A stretch of 64,000 nt of DNA from an uncultured Coriobacteriaceae bacterium. GTDB taxonomy: Bacteria; Actinomycetota; Coriobacteriia; Coriobacteriales; Atopobiaceae. A program made the position numbers and the translations under genes. Within the stretch, counting starts at the first letter, position 1, and each line of letters starts with the position of its first letter. The notes beneath the pieces are model-generated. The model saw only the letters and a program-made list of their open reading frames with translations. It did no database searches and was not told the origin of the DNA. The stretch covers positions 1 through 64,000 of the forward strand of contig CACYTH010000004.1 of the NCBI GenBank assembly GCA_902777325.1, given 5' to 3'. This document shows positions 54,199 to 63,099 of this stretch, piece by piece.

Positions 54199-56589
54199 TT
54201 AGGCGCTCCTGCCAGAGGCGCGCAGCGCATCCCAGAAGTCATGCGCCTTGGTTGTCGAGTAGTCGTAGAGCACGTTGAAGCCGAAGACGGCGGCAATCAC
54301 GATGACGGCACAGCTGACGGCATGCGATGCCTCAAGGGCAACTACGCCAAAGAAGTCGGTGAGCAGCGTGCAGCCGCATACCACATACGCCACGCAGAAG
54401 ACGAGAAGCGCGGTACGAAGCGGGTTGAGCGGCTGTGCAATGCGATAGATAAGCATGATGCCCACAGCAGCCGTGAGAAGCATGCAGCACGTGGAGACCT
54501 CCGCAAAGGTTCCACCCAGGCCGCGCTCCACGATAAGCATGACGAACATCCCCACGGCGATGGCGATGGACGCCGGCATGGAGCGGGCAAGCACGTTGGT
54601 GAGGAAGCGTCCACGCACCAGCTCGCGATTGGGCTCGAGCGCCAGGGCAAACGACGGAATGCCGATGATGGCCGTAGAGACGAGGGTCATCTGGATGGGG
54701 AGCAGCGGGAACGGCGGCATGATGACGCACACCACGGCGAGCAGCGCCGAGTAGACCGTCTTCATGAGGAAGAGCGAGGCCGAGCGCTGCAGGTTGTTGA
54801 TGGAGCGCCTGCCCTCCGCCACGACCTCCGGCATGTGCGAGAAGTCGCTGTCGGCCAGCACGATGTCAGCGACGTTGCGTGCCGCAGCGGAGCCTGAGGC
54901 CATAGCCACGGAGCAGTTGGCCTCCTTGAGGGCAAGGATGTCGTTGACACCGTCGCCCGTCATGGCGACGGTGTGCCCCTCGGCACGCAAGCAGCGCACG
55001 AGCTCGCGCTTGATGGTGGGCGTCACGCGCCCAAACACGCGACGCGACCTCACCGCCTCCTCGATCTCCTCCATGCTCTCGAGGAAGGTGGCATCCACCC
55101 ACTTGCCCGCATCGGGCACGCCGACCTTCTCGGCAATCGCGGAGACCGTCATGGGATCGTCACCCGAGATGACGCGAATGTCCACGCCCTGCTCGACGAA
55201 GTAGGCCATGGTCTGGGCCGCGGTATCGCGAATCTGGTCGCGGATACCGAGGAAGCCCAGCACGCGCGGACGTCCCTGGGGCACGCCCGTCTCGCTGAAC
55301 CCATCGGCCTCGGCCACCACGAGCACGCGCTCGAGGCTGTCAAAGGAGCGGATCTGCCCCTCGTACTCCATGTAGAGCGGCCCCAGGACGAACTGCGCAG
55401 CTCCGAGCAGATATGCCTTGCCATCTGCGGTAACGCAGCCAGAGAGCTTGGTCGCCGACGAGAACGGCACGGCGCGCGAGACCCCCTTAGGCGCAAGGCC
55501 GTTGTACCTGCCGTATGAGAGGATCGCCCGCGCGGTCTCGTTGGCGTCAGCCTCGTTTGCAGACGCCACGGTGTAGGCCGCAACAGCCACGTCGGTCTCG
55601 TCAAAGCCGCGCTCGGCACGGATGTCAGCAAGCTCCATCGACCCGGTGGTGATGGTGCCGGTCTTGTCCAGGCAGAGGACGTCCACGCGCGCAAGGGTCT
55701 CCACGCAATACGCCTGCTGGACCAGCACCTGGTGCATGCCCAGGCGCGTGGTGGCGATGGCAAAGACCGACGAGGTGAGCAGCACCAGGCCCTGTGGGAT
55801 CATGCCCACGACGGCAGCAACGGTGGTCAGGATGGCGGAGTTCGTGCTCATGGAGTCCGAGAGGACGCTGCGCAGGAACAGCGCGACGCCGACGGGTATG
55901 AGCGTGATGGTAGCAATCTTGATGATCCAGTTGAGCGTGTCGCGGATCTCGGAGGTGATGGCCTTGACGAACTTTGCCTCGTCGTTGATGCGCGACGCGT
56001 AGCTCTCGATGCCCACGTTGGTGGCTCTGAAGGTGAGCGACCCGGAGTCGACAAAGGACCCGGAGAGCACCTCGTCGTCGATGACCTTGGGAATGGCATC
56101 CGACTCGCCAGTGAGCAGGCTCTCGTTCATGGAGGCCGATCCGGCGACGACAACGCCGTCCGCAGGGACCTGGTCGCCATGCGAGACCACGACAAGGTCG
56201 TCCACGACAACCTGGTCGATGGGAATCAGGCACTCCTCGCCCTCGCGGATGACGCGCACGTCAGAGGCCGTGATGATCGTGAGCCGATCCACCATGCGCT
56301 TTGCGCGCAGCTCCTGCACGATGCCGATTGCCAGGTTGGAGAAGACGACACCCATGAACATCATGTTGCGGTACTGGCCGGTGATCATGACCAGCACTGC
56401 CATGCCCAGGTTGACAAAGTTGAACAGGGTGAGTGCGTGGTCGCGGACAATCTGCGAGACGCTCTTTGTCTTTACGTCGGCATTCGCGTTTACCTTGCCT
56501 GCGGCAACGCGCTCGGCCACCTCCGCCTGCGTGAGACCCATGAGGGCATGCGGGGCCGTTCGAGCGTCCGACCCTGACGTGTTGGGCAT
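54199..56589 (-). CDS. CtpE/CaxP-like P-type cation ATPase
   Basis: This P-type ATPase of 796 residues has an actuator loop with LLTGESDAIPK, phosphorylated Asp308 in CLDKTGTITTG, the hinge TGDGVNDILALKEA, and about ten TM helices. TM4 carries GMIPQGLVLLTS in place of the PEGLP of classical calcium pumps. That feature is shared with the CtpE/CaxP group, which exports calcium, so calcium is the likeliest ion (inference). No metal-binding N-terminal CxxC domain is present, arguing against copper. GGAGG lies upstream of the ATG. It heads the unit with acnA and the zinc-ribbon gene. Confidence 0.88.
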   Translation of the reverse strand: MPNTSGSDARTAPHALMGLTQAEVAERVAAGKVNANADVKTKSVSQIVRDHALTLFNFVNLGMAVLVMITGQYRNMMFMGVVFSNLAIGIVQELRAKRMVDRLTIITASDVRVIREGEECLIPIDQVVVDDLVVVSHGDQVPADGVVVAGSASMNESLLTGESDAIPKVIDDEVLSGSFVDSGSLTFRATNVGIESYASRINDEAKFVKAITSEIRDTLNWIIKIATITLIPVGVALFLRSVLSDSMSTNSAILTTVAAVVGMIPQGLVLLTSSVFAIATTRLGMHQVLVQQAYCVETLARVDVLCLDKTGTITTGSMELADIRAERGFDETDVAVAAYTVASANEADANETARAILSYGRYNGLAPKGVSRAVPFSSATKLSGCVTADGKAYLLGAAQFVLGPLYMEYEGQIRSFDSLERVLVVAEADGFSETGVPQGRPRVLGFLGIRDQIRDTAAQTMAYFVEQGVDIRVISGDDPMTVSAIAEKVGVPDAGKWVDATFLESMEEIEEAVRSRRVFGRVTPTIKRELVRCLRAEGHTVAMTGDGVNDILALKEANCSVAMASGSAAARNVADIVLADSDFSHMPEVVAEGRRSINNLQRSASLFLMKTVYSALLAVVCVIMPPFPLLPIQMTLVSTAIIGIPSFALALEPNRELVRGRFLTNVLARSMPASIAIAVGMFVMLIVERGLGGTFAEVSTCCMLLTAAVGIMLIYRIAQPLNPLRTALLVFCVAYVVCGCTLLTDFFGVVALEASHAVSCAVIVIAAVFGFNVLYDYSTTKAHDFWDALRASGRSA

Positions 56590-56721
56590 CCGTCACCTCC
56601 ATTGGCATAGTTGTGTTGACTTGCCATAGAGCTCAATTGTAAGCCAAGCCGTGCCGCGCATTGGCAACTGTGGCAATCTCGCAACTTTGCCACGCGTCAC
56701 CCCACGACAGGGTTTTGCGGT

Positions 56722-56727
56722 TATAAT
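56722..56727 (+). promoter_or_regulatory. -10 element of tRNA-Arg
   Basis: A perfect TATAAT lies 12 bp before the tRNA 5-prime end. No good -35 stands at 16-18 bp. Confidence 0.6.
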
Positions 56728-56739
56728 GCACAAGCACAC

Positions 56740-56816
56740 GCCCTCTTAGCTCAGTGGATCAGAGCGTTCGCCTCCGGAGCGAAAGGTCGCAGGTTCGAAC
56801 CCTGTAGAGGGCACCA
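56740..56816 (+). tRNA. tRNA-Arg(CCG)
   Basis: The cloverleaf has acceptor GCCCTCT/AGAGGGC, discriminator A and encoded CCA. The anticodon stem TTCGC/GCGAA surrounds loop CTCCGGA, giving anticodon CCG for arginine codon CGG. The T-loop is TTCGAAC. Length is 77 nt with CCA. Confidence 0.95.
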
Positions 56817-56827
56817 CGCGCTTCGAA

Positions 56828-56854
56828 GGCAGACCTCGGTCTGCCTTTTTCTTT
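56828..56854 (+). terminator. Terminator after tRNA-Arg
   Basis: The stem GGCAGAC/GTCTGCC (56828-56834 with 56839-56845) with a 4-nt loop is followed by UUUUUCUUUU. Confidence 0.92.
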
Positions 56855-57049
56855 TAAATCGCCGCTCGCATCCAATCTGCACACGTCTGCCGCGCAATGC
56901 GGCCAGTCCACCGAACAAAGACCTCCCGATACCAGGAAAAGAGCACCTATCGATGGCAAAATGCCACTACGTACAGGCCAACGGGCTTGCGCTGCGGCAT
57001 GCCCAGATACGGTGGCGGCAGCGCCACCAGAAGACACAAGGAGCACACC

Positions 57050-58717
57050 ATGCCTGAAGCAATTCGCAAGGTGAACGTAGTCGGGCACCAGCACCCCGAC
57101 ACAGACAGCATCTGCGCTGCCATCAGCTATGCGTATCTCAAGAACCAGCTGGGCGGCAGCGTCTATGAGGCGCGCCGTGCTGGTGCCATCAACCGAGAGA
57201 CCGCCTACGTCCTCAAGCACTTTGGGTTCGAGGAGCCGCGCCTCATCACCACGCTCACCCCTCAGATCAAGGACGTCACGTATCGCAAGACCGCGGGCAT
57301 CGACCCCGAGACGAGCCTCTCCACCGCATGGAACCTCATGCGCAACGAGAACACCTCCACCCTGTGCGTGACTGACGACAATGACACCCTCCTTGGCCTG
57401 ATCGCCGTGAAGGACGTCGCAAACGCCAACATGGACATCCTCGACAACACCGTGATCTCCGAGGCTCACACGCGCTACAAGAACATCGTCAGCACGCTCG
57501 GCGGCGAGATGCTCGTCGGCGACGCCAACGGCGTCGTGCCCGAGGGCCACGTCATCGTCGGCACGTCCCCCGAGATGATGGAGGACAGCATCCAGGAGGG
57601 CGACGTCGTCCTGTGCACCAACCGCTACGAGACCCAGCGGTTCGCCGTCGAGGCCGGCGCCGGCTGCCTGATCGTCTGCCACAGCGCCAAGGTCTCTGGC
57701 GTCGTGCGCTCCGCCGCCGAGGAGCGTGGCTGCGCCATCATCACGACCCCGTATGACACCTACGCCTCCGCGCGCCTCATCACGATGTCCATCCCCGTGC
57801 GCGCCAAGATGCTGCCCGCCGAGAAGGCCGAGCGCTTCTCCGTCAACACCTCCATCGACGACGCCCAGAAGGTCATGGCCCGCACGCAGCACCGCTTCTT
57901 CCCCGTCATCGACGAGGACGGCTCCTACGCCGGCGTCGTGAGCACCCCCGACCTGCTCAACCCGCGCAAGAAGCACGTCATCCTGGTCGACCACAACGAG
58001 CGCAGCCAGTCGGTCGACGGTCGCGAGCAGGCCGAGATCCTCGAGATCATCGACCACCATCGCGTGGCCAACATCGAGACCTCCAGCCCGGTGTTCTTCC
58101 GCAACGTTCCGGTGGGCTGCACCTGCACCATCATCTACGACATCTTCCAGGAGAACGGCATCGAGATCCCGGCCAACGTTGCTGGCCTCATGATGAGCGC
58201 CATCCTCTCTGACACGCTGTGCTTCCGCTCCCCCACCTGCACCCCACGCGACATCTTCGTCGGCAAGAAGCTCTCCGAGATCTGCGGCGAGGACTGCGAC
58301 GAGTTCGCAGACAAGATGTTCGACGCCGGCGCCGACCTCACCGGCCGCACCGCCGACGAGGTCTTCAACTCTGACTTCAAGGTCTTCAGCCGCGGCAACG
58401 TCCGCTTTGGCGTCGGCCAGGGCTCCTTCATGACCGAGTCCAGCCGCCGTGCCGCCGAGGACCTGGTTGGCCCCTACATGGCCGATGCCGCCAAGGCCAA
58501 CGAGCTTCCGCTGGTCTTCTACCTCTTCACCGACGTGAAGAGCCAGACCTCCGACATGCTCTATTGGGGCTCCGGTGCCGAGGAGATCGCCGCTCGCGCC
58601 TTCGACGTCGAGCCCGAGGACGGCATCGCCGTGCTCAAGGGTGTCGTGAGCCGCAAGAAGCAGGTTATCCCCGCCCTCATGTCCACCCTCCAGCGCATGC
58701 AGGAGGAGCAGGAGTAG
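57050..58717 (+). CDS. ppaC: Manganese-dependent inorganic pyrophosphatase with CBS and DRTGG domains
   Basis: This family II pyrophosphatase hydrolyses PPi. The DHH domain begins VVGHQHPDTDSICAAISYAY and is completed after an insertion by LVDHNERSQSV and IIDHHRVANI. The DHHA2 domain (~380-550) has the C-terminal SRKKQVIP substrate-binding segment. The inserted ~250 residues (about 65-310) hold two CBS motifs (e.g. RNENTSTLCVTDDNDTLLGL) flanking a DRTGG domain; in such enzymes adenine nucleotides regulate activity. ATG 57050 follows AAGGAG. The 555-residue gene is very rich in C-ending codons, suggesting high expression. PPi removal would suit PPDK, tRNA charging and nucleotide synthesis. Confidence 0.95.
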   Translation: MPEAIRKVNVVGHQHPDTDSICAAISYAYLKNQLGGSVYEARRAGAINRETAYVLKHFGFEEPRLITTLTPQIKDVTYRKTAGIDPETSLSTAWNLMRNENTSTLCVTDDNDTLLGLIAVKDVANANMDILDNTVISEAHTRYKNIVSTLGGEMLVGDANGVVPEGHVIVGTSPEMMEDSIQEGDVVLCTNRYETQRFAVEAGAGCLIVCHSAKVSGVVRSAAEERGCAIITTPYDTYASARLITMSIPVRAKMLPAEKAERFSVNTSIDDAQKVMARTQHRFFPVIDEDGSYAGVVSTPDLLNPRKKHVILVDHNERSQSVDGREQAEILEIIDHHRVANIETSSPVFFRNVPVGCTCTIIYDIFQENGIEIPANVAGLMMSAILSDTLCFRSPTCTPRDIFVGKKLSEICGEDCDEFADKMFDAGADLTGRTADEVFNSDFKVFSRGNVRFGVGQGSFMTESSRRAAEDLVGPYMADAAKANELPLVFYLFTDVKSQTSDMLYWGSGAEEIAARAFDVEPEDGIAVLKGVVSRKKQVIPALMSTLQRMQEEQE

Positions 58718-58745
58718 CGCGTCGCCTGCCAAACGCAATGACAAA

Positions 58746-58775
58746 GGCCCTGTCGCATTCGACAGGGCCTTTTCC
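58746..58775. terminator. Bidirectional terminator between ppaC and the DAHP synthase gene
   Basis: A perfect 10-bp stem GGCCCTGTCG/CGACAGGGCC (58746-58755 with 58760-58769), 4-nt loop, is followed by UUUUCCUUU on plus. On minus it is followed by UUUGUCAUU. Confidence 0.92.
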
Positions 58776-58804
58776 TTTAGCGAGTGCCTTGGATTGCTGG
58801 GACC

Positions 58805-59833
58805 CTAGGCGAGCTCTGCCATCTCAAGCAGGAGCGCCTCCGTCTTCTCCCATCCCAGGCAGGGATCGGTGATCGACTTGCCATAGACGCCACCGCCTAT
58901 GTCCTGGCGCCCGTCCTCGAGGTAGCTCTCGATCATAAAGCCGCGGAACAGCCGGGCCACCTCGCCAGAGCGCTTGGCCGAGTCGAGCACCTCGCGCACG
59001 ATGCGGATCTGCTCCAGCGGGCGCTTGCCCGAGTTGTCGTGGTTGGTGTCGACGATGACTGCCGGATTGGCGAAGTCGCTCTCGGTGTACGCCTGTGCGA
59101 GATGCTCCAGATGCTCGTAATGGTAGTTTGCGTGCCAGCGACCATCCGAGCCGATGCGTCCGCGGAGCACCGCATGTGCCAGCGGGTTGCCAGTGGTCTC
59201 CACCTCCCAGTTGCGATAGATGAAGGTCTGTGGCTGCTGGGCGGCATAGATGGAGTTGAGCATGACCGACATGCTGCCGCCCGTGGGGTTCTTCATGCCC
59301 ACCGGCACCGGGATACCTCCCGCCACCAGGCGATGCTCCTGGTTCTCTACCGACCGCGCGCCCACGGCGACATAGGACAGCAGGTCGACGAGGAACTGGT
59401 AGTTGGAGGGATAGAGCATCTCGTCGGCCGTAAAGAGGCCTGTCTCCTCGATGACGCGCAGGTGCATGTGGCGCACCGCCTTGATGCCCTCGAGGACGTC
59501 GTCGGAGGCCTCTGGGTCGGGGTTGTGCAGGAGGCCCTTGTAGCCCGTCCCCTTTGTGCGGGGCTTGTTGGTGTACACGCGCGGGATGACCACGAGCTTT
59601 TCGGCAACACGCTCCTGGAAGGCGGCAAGGCGCGTCGCATACTCCAGAACGGCATCCTCGCGATCGGCTGAGCAGGGTCCGATGATGGCCAGCACGCGTT
59701 TGTCCCTGCCAGTCATGACGTCCGACACGATGCGGTCGAAATGCACCTTGCGCTGCGTCATCTCATAGGAGAGAGGCATCCCCTCGCGGATCTCCATGGG
59801 AATGGGCAGATGGCGTTTGAAGTTGAACGACAT
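58805..59833 (-). CDS. 3-Deoxy-7-phosphoheptulonate synthase, class I alpha (AroG/F/H type)
   Basis: This enzyme condenses PEP and erythrose 4-phosphate to start the shikimate pathway. The 342-residue protein has the E. coli-type motifs: LAIIGPCSADREDAVLEYA, IPRVYTNKPRTKGTGYKGL, GARSVENQEHRLVAGG, PVGMKNPTGGSMSVMLNSI, VDTNHDNSGKRP and the C-terminal SITDPCLGWEKTEALL. It is transcribed away from a second DAHP synthase of a different class across an AT-rich control region. The specific feedback inhibitor cannot be read reliably from sequence. Confidence 0.95.
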   Translation of the reverse strand: MSFNFKRHLPIPMEIREGMPLSYEMTQRKVHFDRIVSDVMTGRDKRVLAIIGPCSADREDAVLEYATRLAAFQERVAEKLVVIPRVYTNKPRTKGTGYKGLLHNPDPEASDDVLEGIKAVRHMHLRVIEETGLFTADEMLYPSNYQFLVDLLSYVAVGARSVENQEHRLVAGGIPVPVGMKNPTGGSMSVMLNSIYAAQQPQTFIYRNWEVETTGNPLAHAVLRGRIGSDGRWHANYHYEHLEHLAQAYTESDFANPAVIVDTNHDNSGKRPLEQIRIVREVLDSAKRSGEVARLFRGFMIESYLEDGRQDIGGGVYGKSITDPCLGWEKTEALLLEMAELA

Positions 59834-60084
59834 GGGGCGCCTCCGAAAACGAAGCTCTTGTGGGCTGCTGACATGACAAGGCGCAATTATGTCAATAGTG
59901 GCAAGCTAACTAAACATTTGTGCACAAATTGTAACGTTCCTATTAGTTTGCTGAAAGACAATTCATACTTGATAAGTTGCATTTTGTAACCACACGTTTA
60001 AGGCCCTCGTCCACCCTCCGGTAGGCGTGGTAGCATCAACCGGTACTTTGCCGCCGCATGCGGACAAACGAGGAGGATACGCGC
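59834..60084. promoter_or_regulatory. Divergent AT-rich control region with palindrome
   Basis: Positions 59881-60000 are about two-thirds A+T, against a GC-rich surrounding. A perfect 14-bp palindrome ATTTGTGCACAAAT lies at 59916-59929. A minus-strand TACAAT (59928-59933) overlaps it. On plus, TTGTGC (59918-59923) with TATTAG 17 bp away could form a promoter for the aro operon. A regulator bound here could control both DAHP synthases. Confidence 0.5.
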
Positions 60085-61104
60085 ATGATTGCCATAGTCA
60101 AACAGACCGCCACGACCGACCAGCTCGAGCATTTTGTCCAGTGGATCGAGGCGCGGGGCTATCGCACCAACGTATCCCAGGGAGACAACGAGACCATCGT
60201 CGGCATCATCGGCGACACCACCAAGATCGACCCCTTCCTGCTCGAGTCGATGGACATCATCGAGCAGGTCCGCCGCGTGTCCGAGCCCTACAAGCTCGCA
60301 AACCGCAAGTTCCATCCCGAGGACACCATCGTCGACTGCGGACACGGCGTGCTTATCGGAGGCGGGCACTTCCAGGTGATGGCAGGTCCGTGCTCGGTCG
60401 AGGGCGACAACCTCATCGAGATCGCGCGCGCAGTCAAGGCCTCTGGTGCCACCATCCTGCGCGGCGGCGCCTACAAGCCCCGCACCTCTCCCTACGCCTA
60501 TCAGGGCATGGGCGAGAGGGGCCTCGACCTTCTGCTCGAGGCCTCGGCGGAGCTCGACATGCCCATCGTCACCGAGGTCATGGACCCGCGTGACGTGCAG
60601 CTCTTTGTGGACCGCGGCATCGACATGATGCAGATCGGCGCACGCAACGCCCAGAACTTCAACCTCCTCAAGGAGGTGGGCAAGACCACCACGCCGGTCC
60701 TGCTCAAGCGTGGCCTCTCGGGGACCATCGACGAGCTGCTGATGGCGGCCGAGTACGTGATGAGCGAGGGCAACCTCAACGTCATTCTGTGCGAGCGTGG
60801 CATCCGCACCTTTGAGACCAGGACCCGCAACACCTTTGACGTCAACGCCATCCCCGTGCTGCACCACCTGACCCACCTTCCCGTCGTGGGCGACCCGAGC
60901 CATGCCACCGGCTACACGCGCTACGTCAAGCAGGCTGCCTTTGCCGCCACGGCGGCGGGGGCGGACGGCCTTGAGATCGAGGTCCACAACTGCCCGCAGG
61001 AGGCGTGGTCCGACGGCGCTCAGGCACTGTTGCCCGAGGCCTTCGACGACGCCATGCGCCGCATCGCGCTCATTCGCGAGGCCATCACGGCAGATTTGGG
61101 GTAG
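60085..61104 (+). CDS. aroF: 3-Deoxy-7-phosphoheptulonate synthase, class I beta with N-terminal regulatory domain
   Basis: This is a second, unrelated-subclass DAHP synthase of 339 residues. The first ~75 residues form a ferredoxin-like domain (MIAIVKQTATTDQLEHFVQW, IGDTTKID) like the one that binds tyrosine in the Thermotoga enzyme. The barrel has VMAGPCSVEGDNLIEIAR, ILRGGAYKPRTSPYAYQG, GARNAQNFNLLKEVG, PVLLKRGLSGTIDELLMAAE and LPVVGDPSHATGYTRYV. ATG 60085 has GAGGAGG upstream. It leads the aroF-tyrA-aroB-aroA operon. Confidence 0.96.
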   Translation: MIAIVKQTATTDQLEHFVQWIEARGYRTNVSQGDNETIVGIIGDTTKIDPFLLESMDIIEQVRRVSEPYKLANRKFHPEDTIVDCGHGVLIGGGHFQVMAGPCSVEGDNLIEIARAVKASGATILRGGAYKPRTSPYAYQGMGERGLDLLLEASAELDMPIVTEVMDPRDVQLFVDRGIDMMQIGARNAQNFNLLKEVGKTTTPVLLKRGLSGTIDELLMAAEYVMSEGNLNVILCERGIRTFETRTRNTFDVNAIPVLHHLTHLPVVGDPSHATGYTRYVKQAAFAATAAGADGLEIEVHNCPQEAWSDGAQALLPEAFDDAMRRIALIREAITADLG

Positions 61105-61108
61105 GATC

Positions 61109-61996
61109 ATGACCATCGAACATCCGAGCGTCCCCACAGATGCCACCTTCGTGCCCAACCGCATCGGAGTCCTGGGCCTAGGTCTCATGGGTGGCTCCTT
61201 TGCCAAGGCGCTGCACGCAGGAGGCGCCGAGGTCTACGCGTGGAACCGCACGCGCTCGACCCTCGACCTGGCCATGATCGAGACCGTTGACGGCGAGCTC
61301 GACGACGAGACCATCCCCACCTGCGAGCTCATTATCCTTGCCGGCTATCCTGAGGTGAGCATCGAGTGGCTCACCAAGATGGCGCCGCTCATCTCGCCTG
61401 GTGCCATCGTCATCGACGTCGTGGGCGTCAAGCGCGTGATCTGCGACCAGTGCTTTGCCATTGCCGAGCAGCACCCGTGGACCTTCGTGGGCTGCCACCC
61501 CATGGCCGGGACGCAGTTCTCCGGCTACGCCCACACGCGCCCCAACATGTTCCACAACGCACCGATGGTGGTCGTCCCTCCTGCCATTGACGACTTCGAG
61601 CGCCTCGACGTGCTCGAGCGCCTCAAGGGGCTGCTTGAGCCCTGTGGATTTGGGTTCTTCACACTTTCCACAGCCGAGGAGCACGACGAGCTCATCGCCT
61701 ACACCTCGCAGCTGGCCCACGTGGTCTCCAACGCCTACGTCAAGAGCCCGGCGGCACAGAAGCACAAGGGCTTCTCCGCTGGCTCGTACAAGGACCTCAC
61801 CCGCGTGGCACGTCTGAACGCGACCATGTGGACGGAGCTCTTCCTCGACAACGCAGACTACCTCTCCGAGGAGATCGGCATCATCATCTCCAACCTGCAG
61901 CAATACAAGGACGCCATCGACGCCGGTGATGCCGAGCGGTTGCACGAGCTTCTGGCCGAGGGTGACCGACTCAAGAGGGAGGCCGAGCGCCGATGA
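61109..61996 (+). CDS. tyrA: Prephenate dehydrogenase
   Basis: TyrA oxidatively decarboxylates prephenate to 4-hydroxyphenylpyruvate for tyrosine. The 295-residue protein has the NAD motif IGVLGLGLMGGSFAKAL (~18-34), VDVVGVKR-like IDVVGVKRVI, the catalytic-His motif FVGCHPMAGTQFSGY, and a helical dimer domain with ELIAYTSQLAHVVSNAY. No C-terminal ACT domain is present, so feedback would act on other steps. TAGGA precedes the ATG; the stop overlaps aroB by four bases. Confidence 0.95.
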   Translation: MTIEHPSVPTDATFVPNRIGVLGLGLMGGSFAKALHAGGAEVYAWNRTRSTLDLAMIETVDGELDDETIPTCELIILAGYPEVSIEWLTKMAPLISPGAIVIDVVGVKRVICDQCFAIAEQHPWTFVGCHPMAGTQFSGYAHTRPNMFHNAPMVVVPPAIDDFERLDVLERLKGLLEPCGFGFFTLSTAEEHDELIAYTSQLAHVVSNAYVKSPAAQKHKGFSAGSYKDLTRVARLNATMWTELFLDNADYLSEEIGIIISNLQQYKDAIDAGDAERLHELLAEGDRLKREAERR

Positions 61997-63099
61997 GCGA
62001 ACCCATTGCCGTCGCCGTCACCACGTCCTCCCGCGACTACGAGGTCGTGGTGGGCAAAGACCTCCTCGGCTCCCTTGGCGAGCGCGTCAAGCGAGCGGTA
62101 CACGCCGACACGGCTTTTGTCGTTACCGACTCGAACGTGGGGCCCCTCTATCTCGACCGCGCATTGGCCTCGCTTGACACAGCGGGCCTTGCCACCGCAT
62201 CCATAACGCTTCCGGCCGGCGAGCAGCACAAGACCTTGACCTCCTATGGCGCAATCCTCGACGCCATGGCGCACGCGGGTCTCACGCGCGACGACGTGGT
62301 CGTTGCGCTTGGAGGAGGCGTCGTCGGAGACATGGCGGGGTTTGCCGCGGCAACCTACATGCGTGGCATCGAAGTGGTGCAGGTGCCCACGACGCTGCTC
62401 TCCATGGTCGACTCGTCGGTGGGAGGCAAGACCGCCATCGACGTCGCTGCGGGCAAGAACCTCGTCGGCGCGTTTCTCCAGCCCTCGCTCGTGGTCGCGG
62501 ACATCGCATGCCTCTCCACGCTCACGCCCTACGTGTTTGCGGACGGCATGGGAGAGGTGGTCAAGCATGCCGTGCTTGCCGATTCCCAGCTCTTTGGCAC
62601 CCTCAGCGAGAGGCCGCTCACGCAGGATACAGACTCGTCCTACCTCGTCGAGGTCGTTGCGGCAAACGTGCGCATCAAGCGCGACGTGGTTGCCACCGAC
62701 GAGCGGGAGCGTGGGCTTCGCCAGACGCTTAACCTCGGACACACCATCGGCCATGCCATCGAGGCCGCAAGCGGGTACACCCAGGGCCATGGACACTGCG
62801 TTGCAGCGGGACTCTGCTGCGTGACGCGAGCCACCGAGCAGCTCGGATGGTCCGAGGCTGGCCTTGCCACGCGCATCGAGCGTTGCTGCCTGGCTCAGGG
62901 GCTTCCCATCGACTCTAATATTCCCCATGAGGACATCCTTCACCAGGCCACCTTTGACAAGAAGCGCCATGGAGACTCGGTCAACCTTGTCGTGCCCACC
63001 AGGGTTGGCAAGAGCGAGGTTCGCCGCACGAGCCTAGGCGAGCTCTCTCGCATCGTGGAGCTTGGCTGTGGCACCGGCATGCAGGAGAGCCTCTCATGA
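61993..63099 (+). CDS. aroB: 3-Dehydroquinate synthase
   Basis: AroB cyclises DAHP to 3-dehydroquinate with NAD and zinc. The 368 residues contain VTDSNVGPLYLDRA, GEQHKTLTSYGAILDAM, ALGGGVVGDMAGFAAATYMR, VPTTLLSMVDSSVGGKTAID, GMGEVVKHAVL and the metal-binding LNLGHTIGHAIE. It overlaps tyrA at its start and aroA at its end (ATGA each), so the operon is tightly coupled. Confidence 0.97.
   Translation: MSEPIAVAVTTSSRDYEVVVGKDLLGSLGERVKRAVHADTAFVVTDSNVGPLYLDRALASLDTAGLATASITLPAGEQHKTLTSYGAILDAMAHAGLTRDDVVVALGGGVVGDMAGFAAATYMRGIEVVQVPTTLLSMVDSSVGGKTAIDVAAGKNLVGAFLQPSLVVADIACLSTLTPYVFADGMGEVVKHAVLADSQLFGTLSERPLTQDTDSSYLVEVVAANVRIKRDVVATDERERGLRQTLNLGHTIGHAIEAASGYTQGHGHCVAAGLCCVTRATEQLGWSEAGLATRIERCCLAQGLPIDSNIPHEDILHQATFDKKRHGDSVNLVVPTRVGKSEVRRTSLGELSRIVELGCGTGMQESLS

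Noticed and set aside
56759..58744. 661-residue open frame on minus, antisense to the pyrophosphatase
   Set aside because: It runs into the tRNA-Arg gene and lies opposite a clear DHH/CBS/DRTGG protein; a codon-bias shadow.
60001..60084. Possible attenuator or T-box before the aro operon
   Set aside because: No leader peptide rich in aromatic codons, no T-box sequence and no terminator/antiterminator pair could be found in the ~130-nt leader.
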